Positions 12,410 through 23,820 of a stretch of 64,000 bases of DNA are shown here, piece by piece. Numbering within the stretch: position 1 is the stretch's first letter; every line of letters starts with the position of its first letter. Source of the stretch: Rosellinia necatrix (lineage: Eukaryota; Ascomycota; Sordariomycetes; Xylariales; Xylariaceae); the NCBI GenBank assembly GCA_021209875.1, contig JAGYVD010000009.1, forward strand, positions 1,984,001 through 2,048,000, read 5' to 3'. Below the pieces are notes generated by a model that had not been told where the DNA came from, did no database searches, and worked only from the letters and a program-made list of their open reading frames with translations. The translations under genes and the position numbers were made by a program.

Positions 12410-13344
12410 TGTGGCGGTCCGTAGGGTGCAGTGAGTCACCTCACAAAATCAGGATGGGAGAGGTTTTGTAGAGTAGGTAGGTCGGTAGGTAAGGTACTGT
12501 GCTAGGTATGAAAACCAACCTACCCCACCCCCACCATGGGCTGTTGTGTCGTAGGTGCCTTGCACTGACGCTGGCACCGATCTACGCACATGGGACTGAC
12601 TAGGTACCTACCTACCTACCTACCTACCTACCTACCTACTGGGACGTATCAGCCAGTACCTAGTGCCTACGCACTTAGGGAGCTGTACTATGCGTGTCTT
12701 ATCGCCTGTTTGGGGGCTATAGCGATAGCTTTTTAGAAGTCGACGCCGATTCTTTCCCGATCTTTTCTTCTTACTGTCCTGTCACTGTGTATGTAGGTAC
12801 CTCGATTATTGCCCCTCCATTCAACCCCTTGTGAGTGTGGGGCATTCGCTCCCATCTTGCCCGCTGCCTCATGAATGTACAAGTACAACATACATGCTTT
12901 TGCCACCTGCCAAGCTAATGGGTGAAAGTTCCACACTAGCGCGGTACCTGGGTACCGCCGCCCCGTACTGTGCCATATACAGCCGCTTTCCCATTCGGTA
13001 CGGTGGCTACCTCAGTGTACTTGCCTGTTATCCCTATCTCCCTGCCAATGCTCTCGTATTTGGAACTTTCTACAAAAGGCCGTCCCCCAGTCAAACTCCG
13101 CCTCCCCCCAACTATAATAACATAACATCAGCACAGCATTGTCACACCCACACCAGCCATCTTGCATTTTGCATCGACTTCTTCAACGCACGACCAAGTC
13201 ACTTCGTTTCCCCTCTCCTACCATCGTCGGGATACTATCTATCAGTTTCCATCAGTAGTTCAGCGAGACAGTAGTCGGTCGCTTCCCTTCTGCTCCCTCC
13301 ATCCAGAAACTCTTTCCCAAGGTCACCCCCTAAAACTCGAGTTT
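12410..13344. promoter_or_regulatory. Divergent promoter region between FRS1 and eIF1
   Basis: The 935-bp space between two outward-facing translation genes must contain both promoters. It includes a TACC tetranucleotide array at about 12603-12639 with TAGGTAC flanks, and a pyrimidine-rich leader (about 13080-13340) just ahead of the eIF1 start. No classical TATA element could be assigned. That the two genes are co-regulated is inference only. Confidence 0.45.
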
Positions 13345-14008
13345 ATGTCCATCGAAAATCTCAAGTCTTACGGTACGGCTCTTTCATACACATTGATCGC
13401 ATTTTCGGATCGTGCCGCCCGGGCTACAGTCAGCCCGCGCGCGCGCGCGCCAACCTCGTTACCCCTCCATTGACCTCGTCCGAAGCGAGATGCTAATCCA
13501 CAGTCTCTGTAGACCCCTTCGCCGAAGCCGACGAAACGCCTGGCGAATCCAAGCAGGCACAGAATTATATCCATATTCGTATCCAACGTACGTTCCACTC
13601 CTCACGCGTTGCTAGTTTAGATTCACAGCTCATCTCACCCCCTGCATGTGCCCCCCGCACGTGGCACGCGTACATGTAACTTGACCGCCACCTAACATTC
13701 TTGACAGAGCGAAATGGACGTAAAACCCTGACCACCGTTCAGGGTTTGCCTAAGAAATTCGACCGCAAGAAGATTCTGAAGGTCATCAAGAAGAAATTCG
13801 GTACATTGCCAATGTTCAAAATCATCTTGCACGCGACACTGCTAACTATTTGCGCACAGCTTGCAATGGCACCATCGTCAACGACTCCGAAATGGGAGAG
13901 GTGATTCAGCTCCAGGGCGATCAGCGAAACGATGTGCAGCAGTTCCTCGTCGACAAGGTAGACGGCCTAGAGCTCGATCCCAAGACCATCAAGGTCCATG
14001 GTTTCTAG
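13345..14008 (+). CDS. SUI1: Translation initiation factor eIF1
   Basis: Small factor on the 40S subunit that enforces stringent start-codon choice. CDS is join(13345..13372,13513..13587,13708..13800,13860..14008), 114 residues, close to the fungal norm. The spliced product reads MSIENLKSYGDPFAEADE, then NYIHIRIQQRNGRKTLTTVQG, then DRKKILKVIKKKFACNGTIV, and ends DPKTIKVHGF; these are the SUI1-fold hallmarks. Three introns interrupt this very short gene, leaving exons of 28, 75, 93 and 149 nt. The start ATG has T at position -3 (GTTTATG), a weak context. Poor AUG context on eIF1 mRNA is known to underlie autoregulation in eukaryotes, and the sequence fits that. Confidence 0.97.
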
Positions 14009-15035
14009 CCTGGCCAAGTCCTAGCGACCTCCGTTATGCCGGCGCTTCGATCATACGCGGACTATGTCACGGAATGGACTAGCCCACCCACTGCGGTGTC
14101 CGATGTATTGAGGGCAGCCAAATCACACCGCAGGCTGTCCATCCATTTAGTGGACAAGCTTTCTTCGGTCGAGGCGTTATACGGAATGGTCCGGACATGA
14201 TACCCTTGGGTTACGGGAGGTTTCTCCTCATAGGCGGGACGGAGGTTCGGCGTCTTAAGAGTATTATCTCGCGTGCGGTTCGGTCGGCTTGGTGTGGCAG
14301 GATGAAAGAGATGGTGGGCTTTGGACGGCTAGCCTTTCGTTATCGATGCTACAAGCATGATTAGTGACCCAGCAATTAGAGATTTTGCCAGAATTCTATA
14401 CCGGCACCGGGACAAGGGTGAATGTGTGATCCCTTCTCTTCGGCTAACGGCTGCAGGAGTAATCGTATCCATCTGTGTTTCCAATCTTCCTTCGCCAGGT
14501 TTTGGTTCGGTAATACGGCATCATGTTGAACCCCGATACCCAGCGCCCAAGCAACTAATATATCCCCTAAGGCTGCTAGTTTCCGTAGATGCAGGAAGGT
14601 GCGAACCGTGAAATTTGTGCATTGTTTGGCGCGAGGATCCTCCAAGCGTCCATCAATACATCCTTCTTATTTTCCTTTGCTCTACAAAATCTTATGTTCC
14701 TCTCAATTTCAACCTATGAAATGAGGGAGGATTTCAAGAACCGCTATATACCTAATCACCATTGATCTTTAGCAGCTCACACAAACCGGCTCCTGCTGTT
14801 GGTCACGTGTCACGCCGACTCTCACATCCGAAAACTACTACTATCTATCTATCTACTTGGTTTCCTCTCCGCGACAACCCGCCCTGCACCGGGACACGGA
14901 GACTTCAGAAATCGTTTTTGTTATTTTAATCTATTTACCTCGTCTCCTTCCGTCTTTTTTTTTTTTTTTTCTTAATTCACACAACAAAAGGAGGGAAAAA
15001 AAAAAAAAAAGAGAGAGAGAGAGAGAGAGATCAGG
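14009..15035. other. Intergenic region, with homopolymer tracts at its right end
   Basis: Holds the eIF1 3' region and the TYW3 leader. No gene recognised. At 14956-15030 a T-run of about 15 is followed, after some 25 bases, by an A-run of about 15 and a (GA)n tract that ends 6 bases before the TYW3 ATG. Confidence 0.6.
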
Positions 15036-16158
15036 ATGGTACGACAGGCGGTATTACCGCCGCCGCCGGTGAGCTTCGCGCGCCGGAAGGAGCGCATCCT
15101 GGCGCAGCTGGCGGTGCCGGACGCCGAGTACAGCGACGCGTCGCCCAAGGGCACCGTCGACGCCGGGATCCGCGGGCTCATCGGCGCCGTCAACGCGCTG
15201 GACGGCCTCGCGACGACGAGCAGCTGCGCGGGGCGCGCGAGCGTCTTCGTCGAGGGCCGGAAGGCCGGGGACGCGGAGGCCGAGGTCGGCGATAACGATG
15301 ATGATGATGATCATGGCAGTGGTGGTGATGGTGGTGATGCTGCCCGGCCTGCTACTCTCGCTGCCATCGGCGGCAAGGGCGGCGGCGGCGCTTGGCTGTT
15401 CGTCTCGCATGATCCGGTGGTGGTGGGCGCCGCGGAGAACCCGAGGCACGTGTTGGGACTGCGTGGTTCCGGGGACGGGGAGATCGGGGTCGTAGGAGAC
15501 ACGGTGGAGGGGGGCCCTAAGGATATAAGGCTTGTTCATTTTAAGTTCGAGCCTATGGTATGGTTCCCCTTCCGTCATATATCTGCCAACTTTTTCAGGA
15601 GGGATTGAAATTCTGCTGTGTTTTTTTTTTTTTTTCCCTCCTTTTTTCTTACTAACATATATAAATGGCGTCTAGATCTTACACGTCCTGACGGCATCCC
15701 TGGAACATGCCCATCTCCTGCTCCGGGCCGGTCTGCAGGCCGGGTTCCGCGAGAGCGGCGCCATCAACGTCACGGCGGCGACGGGCGAGGCTGTGACGCC
15801 AATGGTGGCGATTCGGTCCATGGGGCTCTCGTTCGAGTCGCTGGTTGGCGTGCAAGAAGACGGCGTTACGAAATGCACCGTCTCGGACGATTACCTGCGC
15901 AGCCTGGTGCGTATTGCCAATGAGAGGTTCGAGGAGAACGGGAAGAGGATAGAACGGTTCCGCAGTGCGATATTGGAGGCGAGCTACCCCCCGAAGAAGA
16001 GTGATGGTACCGAATGGGAAGACGCGCAGGCTCGACGTGAGAGGAAGAGGGCTGAGGGGCTTCGGCGGAAAGCTGAACTTCAGGGGCGGAGTCAGAATGT
16101 AGAACATACGACAGAGTCTGGAGATGCAGATTTCCCTTTGAATGCTGATTTTACATGA
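15036..16158 (+). CDS. TYW3: tRNA wybutosine-synthesizing protein 3
   Basis: AdoMet-dependent N4-methyltransferase acting on the yW intermediate at position 37 of tRNA-Phe. CDS is join(15036..15557,15676..16158), 334 residues. Family motifs are visible: SFARRKERILAQL near residue 13, a DAGIRGLIGAVNALDGLATTSSCAGR block at about 40-65 (the characteristic ALDGLxTTSSCSGR signature), AWLFVSHDP, then after the intron HAHLLLRAGLQAGFRESG and PMVAIRSMGLSFE. A D/G-rich insertion near residues 80-115, including an Asp run, is not part of the core fold. The intron has a textbook TACTAAC branch site and TAG acceptor. The gene is GC-rich. It converges on MIC19 with 376 bp between stops. Confidence 0.92.
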
Positions 16159-16534
16159 TTGTTTATTATCGTCTCTCAAGAGGAAAGACCAGGTGGCTAA
16201 TGTGAAATATCAAACTTGCATGAAGCGTGTTAGAAATGCATGCATCGTCTATCAGCTAGCCTTTTGTTTCCCGCGGTCTATGCAATAATATTACAATATG
16301 AGGATGTTGGCTATGTCCCCAACTCAAACATTATGAGCTTCGTCACCAACTTCAGATCTTAAGCGTCGCGAAGCAGCGGACCTCCTTTCCCACATGCCCG
16401 AGCTGATCGCCTGAACTCATGCTTCTCATACAGATATCCCGCGCAGCTGGTCCCAGTCTTATGTTCAAGGCCCGAGTAACTGGGGCAGGGGGGGCAGGGG
16501 GGCGCGCGTTGTCTTGTTCCGGTCTGGGCTACTT
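16159..16534. terminator. Convergent 3' region between TYW3 and MIC19
   Basis: A 376-bp spacer between two genes that face each other, so it carries both 3' ends. Apart from a G-rich stretch at about 16485-16505 (GGGGCAGGGGGGGCAGGGGGG type), no structured element is evident. Confidence 0.4.
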
Positions 16535-17230
16535 CTACCGCACGACCTTGTCAACCCAGCTTTTCTCCAACCTGCGTACTTCCTCCTTGAAAGACTCGAC
16601 CTCCTGCCAGCAGTCCAGCGGCCGACGGTCGTTCTCCAGCAGACACCGCACGACCTCGCTGCGGGCCGTCTCGACGCTCTCGGGCAAGGGGCGGAGCTGT
16701 TTCCGCTTGTGGAGGCGGGCGCGCAGTGCCTCGACCTCGGCGGACACGGTCTGTCTGTCGCCCTGCGCCTCGGCGGCTTCCTTGTCGGTGACCTCGGACG
16801 CCTTGTTGAGCGTGGTCTTGAGTTGGCCGCTCTCCTGCGCCGACAGCTTCCTGAGCTCTTCGGATACGCGGGCCTGCACCGCTAGTTCGAGGTTCTGTGC
16901 GCGAGATACGTCGGACTGCGATGGGGGAGGATGGGGCCAGGTTAGCTATCGAAGTTCCAGTTTGCTTCTTGTCACCTCTTCTCGTCTCTACAACTTCTCT
17001 TTCGTCGTCTGGGCGCATGGCTTACCTCGCGGTTGGATTGGAGTGAGTCGACGACATCGTGCGATACGCCGACGGCCGACGACCTAGAAGCGAAAGCCAA
17101 CGCACCACCACCAGGTCAGCCAGTGTTCGCTGAGCCATTTTGCAATAAGAAACAACGGGCGTCGGGGCTGGTCTACTTACGCGTTCCACGTATGTGAGTC
17201 CCCGGCGGGCTTGGACGAGCTTGAGCCCAT
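16535..17230 (-). CDS. MIC19: MICOS complex subunit MIC19
   Basis: Peripheral inner-membrane component of the mitochondrial contact site and cristae organising system, bridging MIC60 to other subunits. CDS is complement(join(16535..16915,17026..17083,17181..17230)), 162 residues (yeast Mic19 has 170). It begins MGSSSSKPAGDSHTWNA, a glycine-2 plus serine N-terminus that suits N-myristoylation. The middle is predicted coiled coil (LELAVQARVSEELRKL onward, then EVEALRARLHKRKQL). Near the C-terminus two cysteines are spaced as CX10C (in CLLENDRRPLDC), the reduced CHCH arrangement known from yeast Mic19. The first two exons are found only through splice logic because each is under 60 nt. Confidence 0.9.
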
Positions 17231-20200
17231 GATGTCGGCAGTCAATTGCAGTTCAAATTACTCGTGAAGCTTGAGGCGGCTGTTGCGAAGCGTGGCAGCC
17301 AACCAGCCAATTCGAGATAAAGATTTCCGAGCTCCGGAATGGCCCGAAAATCGACACAGTGTTGATTTGCCACGCATGTGTCTTATTAGCACGGTGGCCC
17401 CCCATGACGTACGAAGCACTGTATTTCTATTAGGGATTAGCACGTGCTTCGACTGCTATTCCTTACAAAATCCTGCAACCGTTCAATTTTCGAACGTCCC
17501 TCCGACTCTATTCTAAAATCCGTCGTTCCTTAAGTCTAGTATGAGCTAGATTCGGTGATTTATGATTAGACAAATCCCCTTAGATCTCTCATAAGTGTTT
17601 TATCTTTACGATAGCTCTTCCTTAGATCTAGGTTTATTTAAATGACAATATTCTGACAAGTTTTATTACCGAGAGAATATTTTCGAGAAAAGGGCCATAA
17701 ACACTTTCGGCTGTTAGGGTAGCCCCTTTTTTCACACAGTTCTGAGCAACTGCGTGGCCCCAATCCCGCTGACTTTAAATATTGGCAAACCGTGAAACAG
17801 TTTGCGGAAAACAAGTCAAAGATTATCAGATTTACGAAGCGGTAGAAATAAAATAAAAATCCAAAAAAAAATATTATATGTAACAGCGTGCTGCCAGGCG
17901 AACATAATGTAGTACAAACCCTTCTTTCTTATAATTATAGCAGCTCAAGAATAGCTTTGATGCGAAGAGTCGAGATTTAAGATAGTAGAATATCTCTATT
18001 TGAGATCATTAATGATGATCCTATCAACAGCGGCGTTAATACCTTACCCTAAGGTTTCAATATCTCCGCTTAAAAATGGCAGTTGCAGCAAGATCCAATC
18101 GTTGTGTTATTGTCTGACGGCGCTCTGTTTCAACGCTACTCTTCTCTGGGATCAAGATTTTGATGCCTTCAACTAAGAGAAATTACCGCTAGATCCCCGT
18201 TGTCATGTTAGGATTGCCCAGAGTGAGGTCTAGTCACTATGAGGTAGCAGCTGGGTAGCAGGTAGATAGCCAAGTATAGGGGTAGGGCTCAATATCATTG
18301 ATTCCTGGGCCTAATCTAGGTGGGAGGCCTTCAGTCCTTATATACACAATTATGCCCTTAGAGCTACCCCCTAGGGTAGCTGGTACCTCGCTATGTGATC
18401 CATTGGCCTGACACCCGTCGGGAGATTATGCCAACATAGTCCGGTGAACTAGCGACTAGGTAAAACACTGTGAGTCACAACCCATAAGATGCACACCACC
18501 AAAACAGCCTATCCGATTTGTCCGAAGCTCGCTCTGTGGTAGGGCAAGAATTGAATATTGGCTCCTTGAACAAGCCCCGAAGTTAGGAAAGCGCTTAACC
18601 CACTTGCATCGTCGCACCTAGAGAGCTAAGGAGCAACCTATCGATTGACGTAGCCTCTATAGCATAGCTGAATATTGGAAAGAACGTTATAGATATATCC
18701 ACCGCTCAAGGTACTCGTTTAGCCTCGATAGGCTTTGCTTCTAGGAACTTACCATGTAGACCTAGGTATTTGAGCGCTGAGGCGAAACGTTTCGTTATCA
18801 ATCGACCGGTAGCCGGGGCAACATGTATTGTCTCGGTTGAGCTACAACCTGACGTAGGGCGAATGTTTAAAGAAGACCGGGGAACTTATTTATTTTAAAG
18901 ACTTTTACCGATGTATATATTGATGGGTGACAGCAGGAACTGCGTCGAACTATCGGCGATGCTCAAAACCACATGAAATACGATCTAGAGTCTCTGAAAT
19001 TGACGCAATCATTCAACTCATGGTGACATGATGCTATCATTGAAACACTGCGGGAAGCTATCAGTGTCAAGTTATTTCCATAGCCAGATCTGAGCCTCCC
19101 TACCACTTAGCAAGCAACCCTCCGTTTTCCCCCTAAATGAAGAAAAAAAGCCCTCAGCTAGTATAATGTTAAGTCGCGCATAACTTCACGTACCATGGAC
19201 CGTGGTTACGGATCCCTCATTTATGAAGTATAACCTGCCTACTTGAGGCACCCCGAGATTATACGAAGGGCACAAGTTCCGTTTTGAGGCTGGCTTTCTT
19301 TACAGCACCGCGCTCTTGGTAACAACGCAATCCACAAAGGGGAACACAGCACATCTTTATTAATTTCTCCAACAAACCTGGACCTTGCCGTCAGAATGTA
19401 GCGAGACTGCGTTCTTGATGCCGAGAGAATGGCCGCTACATGGGTTCTAGGCGATCTAGGCACTTCCAGGTTATCCACGCTCTATATGCACGTCAAATTC
19501 CCATTTTTCTAGGCTATCATCAATATATGATGAGCCAGGTAGAGCTACAGCCGTATCGTAGTGTGACAAATAGAAGTATGAACAACCTTCCAAAAAGAAG
19601 CTTATGTTCAGTAATAGCAACTGTATTTGGATAGTCAAAACTCAATATTAGCTGTTACCAATGAGGATTTACACCCTCACAACTGCTAGTGAACCACGTT
19701 CAAGAACCTTTTATCATCATCCCCTTCCCTGAGCTACTAGAAGAACCTATCACACCCGGGCATACATTTTTTTTGTCTTCCCTCTGCTCGTGTACTATTC
19801 TAAGCGGATAGGGGATGCTGTTAGCACTTTAAGAATCTACTGGCCATGAATTGGTAGCTATTTGGTTAAAGGGTCCGGGTATATCGATGAAGACCTATCT
19901 ATGTCTCACTTACGTCTTACCACTTGACTTGAAGCTCATCTCCTAGGTTGTTCATGGTTTGCTGACTTGACGTAGGCAACATAAGTACGAGGGCCCAGCG
20001 AGTGCGGTAGGGGGGTTATTTAGGAAGTTGAATGTCAAGGTAAATCCAAACAATATCTATAGAACGGGATTTATAATAAAGAGGGGGGCATTGATTTCAT
20101 AGTTGGAGCACAAACCGCAACAGGAACAACCTGGTGAATAGAGGGGCAAAGAAGAAAGTAATATATTTGGCCACGAATTAGAAGGAGTGTCATTTTATCC

Positions 20201-20599
20201 CCATTTATTGAGGTCGTGCATTGTGCAAGTCGGGTAAATGAGAATGAAATCCATGAACACCGATCGGCAAGATCCCCTGCCAAGTTATCCCACCTATCTC
20301 GCCGGTGTGGTACCGTATCTAGATATCTACTGAATACGAGGAAGTACGTTTCGATATCTGCAGTATCCACAGTCTAGATCACGATCGGCGAGTGTCCTCC
20401 AAACCGGAACGAACCCCGGGGACGGTTTATAGGCGAGCAGTAAGTATATTAACCCGCGGCGCTCCTCTGCTTCTCTTTTCTCGTTCGGCATCGTTACGGT
20501 GCTCCCCATCGTCTCTCTCTCTCTCTCTTTACAATTGCCTATAAGCCACCGGGGAAAAAAAAAAAAAATCAAGGTCCGTCCCCAAAATCTGCCGACGAC
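17231..20599. other. AT-rich gene desert, probably degenerated repeat DNA
   Basis: Nearly 3.4 kb without a plausible exon. From about 17,500 to 20,100 the sequence is visibly AT-rich, with many TAG, CTA and TAT words and stops in every frame, unlike the GC-rich genes on either side. An 8-bp perfect inverted repeat with a 4-bp spacer (AGCTACCC...GGGTAGCT) sits at about 18363-18382. The look is that of mutated repeat DNA, possibly a transposon relic altered by RIP (repeat-induced point mutation), but no transposase or reverse-transcriptase motif was recognised. At the right end a (CT)n tract (20511-20528) and an A-run (20556-20568) precede the next gene. Confidence 0.5.
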
Positions 20600-21739
20600 A
20601 TGAGAACAACCGCGCCCCTCCTCCTCTCCCTCGCCACCGCGCTCTCCGGGGCGACCGGGGCGCGCGCGGCGGTCGACGCGCGCGCGGTGCGGTCGCAGAC
20701 GCCGTACGCGTGCAACGCGGTCGGCGGGGTGGCGGTGACGTTCGCGGAGGACATGGGCGCGATGCACGCGGCGTTCCGGGACCTGCGGCTCTCCGTGCAG
20801 ACGCCGTCGCACGGGCTCCCGCCGAGCCGCTCGGCCATGCGCTGCCTGGCGACGGTGGAGTTCGCCGAGCCGGACTTCGGCGCCGGCAACCGCCAGGCCC
20901 GCTTCGCCGTCGCCGGCGTCGCCTGGTCCAACGCCGACCTGCGCCTCGACAAGGGCGACGACCTCAAGGTCCTCGGGGCCAGGGTCGACCTCGATGTCGA
21001 GGTCACGAACGAGACTAGCCCTGTTCGCTATCCGATCGGGAAGGACCGCTATTCGTCGAACCTGGTGAGTGCCCCCCCCCCCCGGGAGGAGGCGCCCTCT
21101 CTTTCCACTGCGCGCGCGCGCGCATGTGTGTGTGTGTGTGTGATGGCGAGGGAGAGGCCAGAGACCCCTACCTCCCCTCCCTTTGACTGACGGCGGTTCG
21201 AAACCCTCTATAGGTTAATCTGGAAGTAAACCCCGCCGTTGGCGTGGATAAGCCGTACAGCGGCGAATTCAATTTCACGGCTAAGAATCCTAATCCAACC
21301 GTGAGTATCTCGAGTTTAGTTTCAGGCAACCAGGCGTCCAGCCACATGCTACGTCACGGCCTTGTTCCCATCCTGGGACTGAGGCCCAGGCCGTGTGGAC
21401 GCGTGCTGACTCAAATACCACGTAGTTCACGCCGTGCTTCCTTGGCCGATCTGGCCACGTCCTCAAGTTCGACTTTGACATCTTCGCCGAGACCGTGGAC
21501 GGCGGTGTCAGCTCAGGTAAGTCGTTGCTCTCTATAGATTATCCGCCTCGGGACCGGTTGTTAACCTGTACTTGTGTGTAGCTGGCTGGAATGTAGATTT
21601 CGGTCTTATCTACGAAGAGTGTCACTGGACCCCGGATCAGGACAACTGGGGTCAGACTAGGATCAAGGATTGGGAGAGTTGTACATACCGCAAAGCAAAC
21701 CAGTCCTTTACGAAGAGGGGACCGCATGCGCTGTATTAG
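20600..21739 (+). CDS. Secreted protein of unknown family
   Basis: CDS is join(20600..21064,21214..21300,21426..21516,21582..21739), 266 residues. Residues 1-24 form a signal peptide (MRTTAPLLLSLATALSGATGARA) with no later transmembrane segment, so secretion is likely. The mature protein contains five cysteines (in YACNA, MRCLA, TPCFL, EECHW and ESCTY) and N-glycosylation sequons such as NETS and NQSF. Exons 2 to 4 read coherently (VNLEVNPAVGVDKPYSGEF, LKFDFDIFAETVDGG, WNVDFGLIYEECHWTPD), and all four exons join in phase, which supports the model. Exon 1 is extremely GC-rich. The family was not recognised; it could be an extracellular or effector-type protein, but nothing shows a function. 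Confidence 0.75.
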
Positions 21740-23820
21740 GGATGGGTATGGTACGGCGCGCCTGTATGGGAGGATTAGACACCCGGGGGAGGTTGGAGCG
21801 AGCATTTGTGCCAATACGATGACTAGGATTATGAATAAACACAGACGGCGCACCTAAGTCTATGCACACGTGTTAGGGGTGGCATGCAATCACACCTGTG
21901 ATCAAATCAGCCACAATGCTTTCGTTATTCAAATCACGTATTATCTCGGTAACCAGCCCGCGGGGTAGTTGTAGTATAGTATAAATTGGCCGCAGGCATG
22001 TATGCATGGGCCTTCAGCCCTTTTACACTAGTCAAGGTGCCGACGGCACCCAAACTAGCTACATCGTAATGCGCAGTTACATTAGAATAAGTCTATCCCT
22101 TGACTCTACGACCACATGCCTTTTCACGATAGGGGCTAGGACGATACAGTGAGTCGACTTTGCGATAGGTACCCAAGCCGTTGAGGGGACTTCGCATTAA
22201 CGCGCCAGACAGTAGCCATTCTGATGCCGCCACGTCCGGTATACTGATGCTCTTTGAGAGCCTAATAGTTAATTTGGGCTGACCATGCCCATTGAGTGGC
22301 CCTAAGACTAGGCTGCCACGGGTGAAGGGTTGCAAGCTGACCGAGTTGGAGAGTATCCGTCACCCAGCCTCTGGCCTGATTCTCGTCGCTAATGCAGAAA
22401 CGAGAGAGAACTAGGCAACACGAGGATTGTTACGAAACAGAGCTGCAGCATTACACCACAATGCCACCGTTACCCAACCGGCAAAAGCAGGACCTGGTCA
22501 AGGCAAGCATTTGACTATCTGCAGCCACCTCTGTACTGTTGTCGTCGTACTGTGGAAAACAATGGCTGATGTAAGTGACGGTTGGGCCATCCAGTTGTGG
22601 GAATTTCTTGGTTCCGCTTAGTCTTTGGCACATGTGTGTGGCTTTTGATTTCCCCATTGGAGAAGTTGTCGGAACTCATGGACAGAAAATGATTTCCCTT
22701 CAAAGCTTGGGCCATTCTTCTTCCCACGGTTAGGGGATCCCATATTGTTCGCCTGGTCAGCAAGATTAAAGGTTAGATTCCGGGTGAGATTTTGCGAGGA
22801 GGCCATGTTTCCGTGACATCGCTAACGTTCATTCTGCGTGGTGTTAGGTAGCAATGATAGGTAGTCGTGTAGGGCATCCTTCGATTACCGAGTAGAAGCC
22901 CCACGAGGGGTAGCTAAGAGCCAAGGAACGCTTGCAGATGGTCCAAGTGCCATCAGCACCCCTCATTGTCTGTGCCGAGAGGGTGCGGCAGAGATATAGG
23001 TTATTGGCTGAAAAGGAATGCACGGGTATATCACATTGCTCAGCTGTCATCCGTCACCCTCTACCTGCCGAAAGCGACCCCGGCTCAGTTTGGCGACATC
23101 CAAATGCGGCCAGGGAATAAAAGAGGAGACTGGGGGTCTCATAGAGCCGCATTAATGGTACGTACATACATACATTGACCAACCTGAATGCTGCATAGCT
23201 CTGCTCCTATTGCGCAGTCATCGTGACTTATAGCGTGGCATGATATAGCCCTCTAATTCGACTACAGCCCCTGAATAGCTCTAAGTTGTCGATATTGTGA
23301 GAATTCGGGGCTCCTTGACGATGTTTGCTTTCAATCAGTTGTTTCTCTCGTAGTCATTCACCCCTCGCTAAGTAGTCCTAGGATTACTATGAAATGGTGT
23401 GGGTAGGAATGGATCGACATACGGTCGGATCAATGGTGACACCCAAAGCCCTTAGCCTACCTACTTGGTACATAATCAGGAGCCAGATTCCAATGCCCAC
23501 ACACAAAAGAAAGACGTCTCAATTTCGATGCAGCCATACCCCCAGATAAGAAATCCATCATCAGGAACTCTCCTCTTCCTCCAAATCCATTATAGCTGCC
23601 TCTACTATCATCGTTATAATCGACAATAAGTGGTTAGCTCAGGTTGTACGATGCTTTACTCGTTCAAAAATCATTTTCATGATTCGCCTTGGTGCGTGGC
23701 GATTCGGCCTCTTTTCATTTCTGAGGGGATTGAGCCGGCGTAGTATCAGGGATCGACTCGGATCTATTACTGTTAATACTAAGCCTCAAAGCTTTATGTA
23801 TTTTAGTTCATGAAGGTGTC
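21740..23820. other. Intergenic region, no gene recognised
   Basis: Two kilobases with only short open frames on both strands, none with a family likeness or splice partners. A 62-codon minus-strand frame near 22618-22806 was considered and left out. Confidence 0.5.

Noticed and set aside
15054..15578. 174-codon frame antisense to TYW3
   Set aside because: Arg/Ala-rich mirror of a GC-rich exon; the plus strand has the complete TYW3 signature.
21180..21215. tRNA B-box-like word GGTTCGAAACC in an intron of the secreted-protein gene
   Set aside because: No A box or cloverleaf pairing upstream; probably chance.
22427..23178. Short frames of 60-82 codons on both strands
   Set aside because: No family likeness, mutual overlap and no splice partners.
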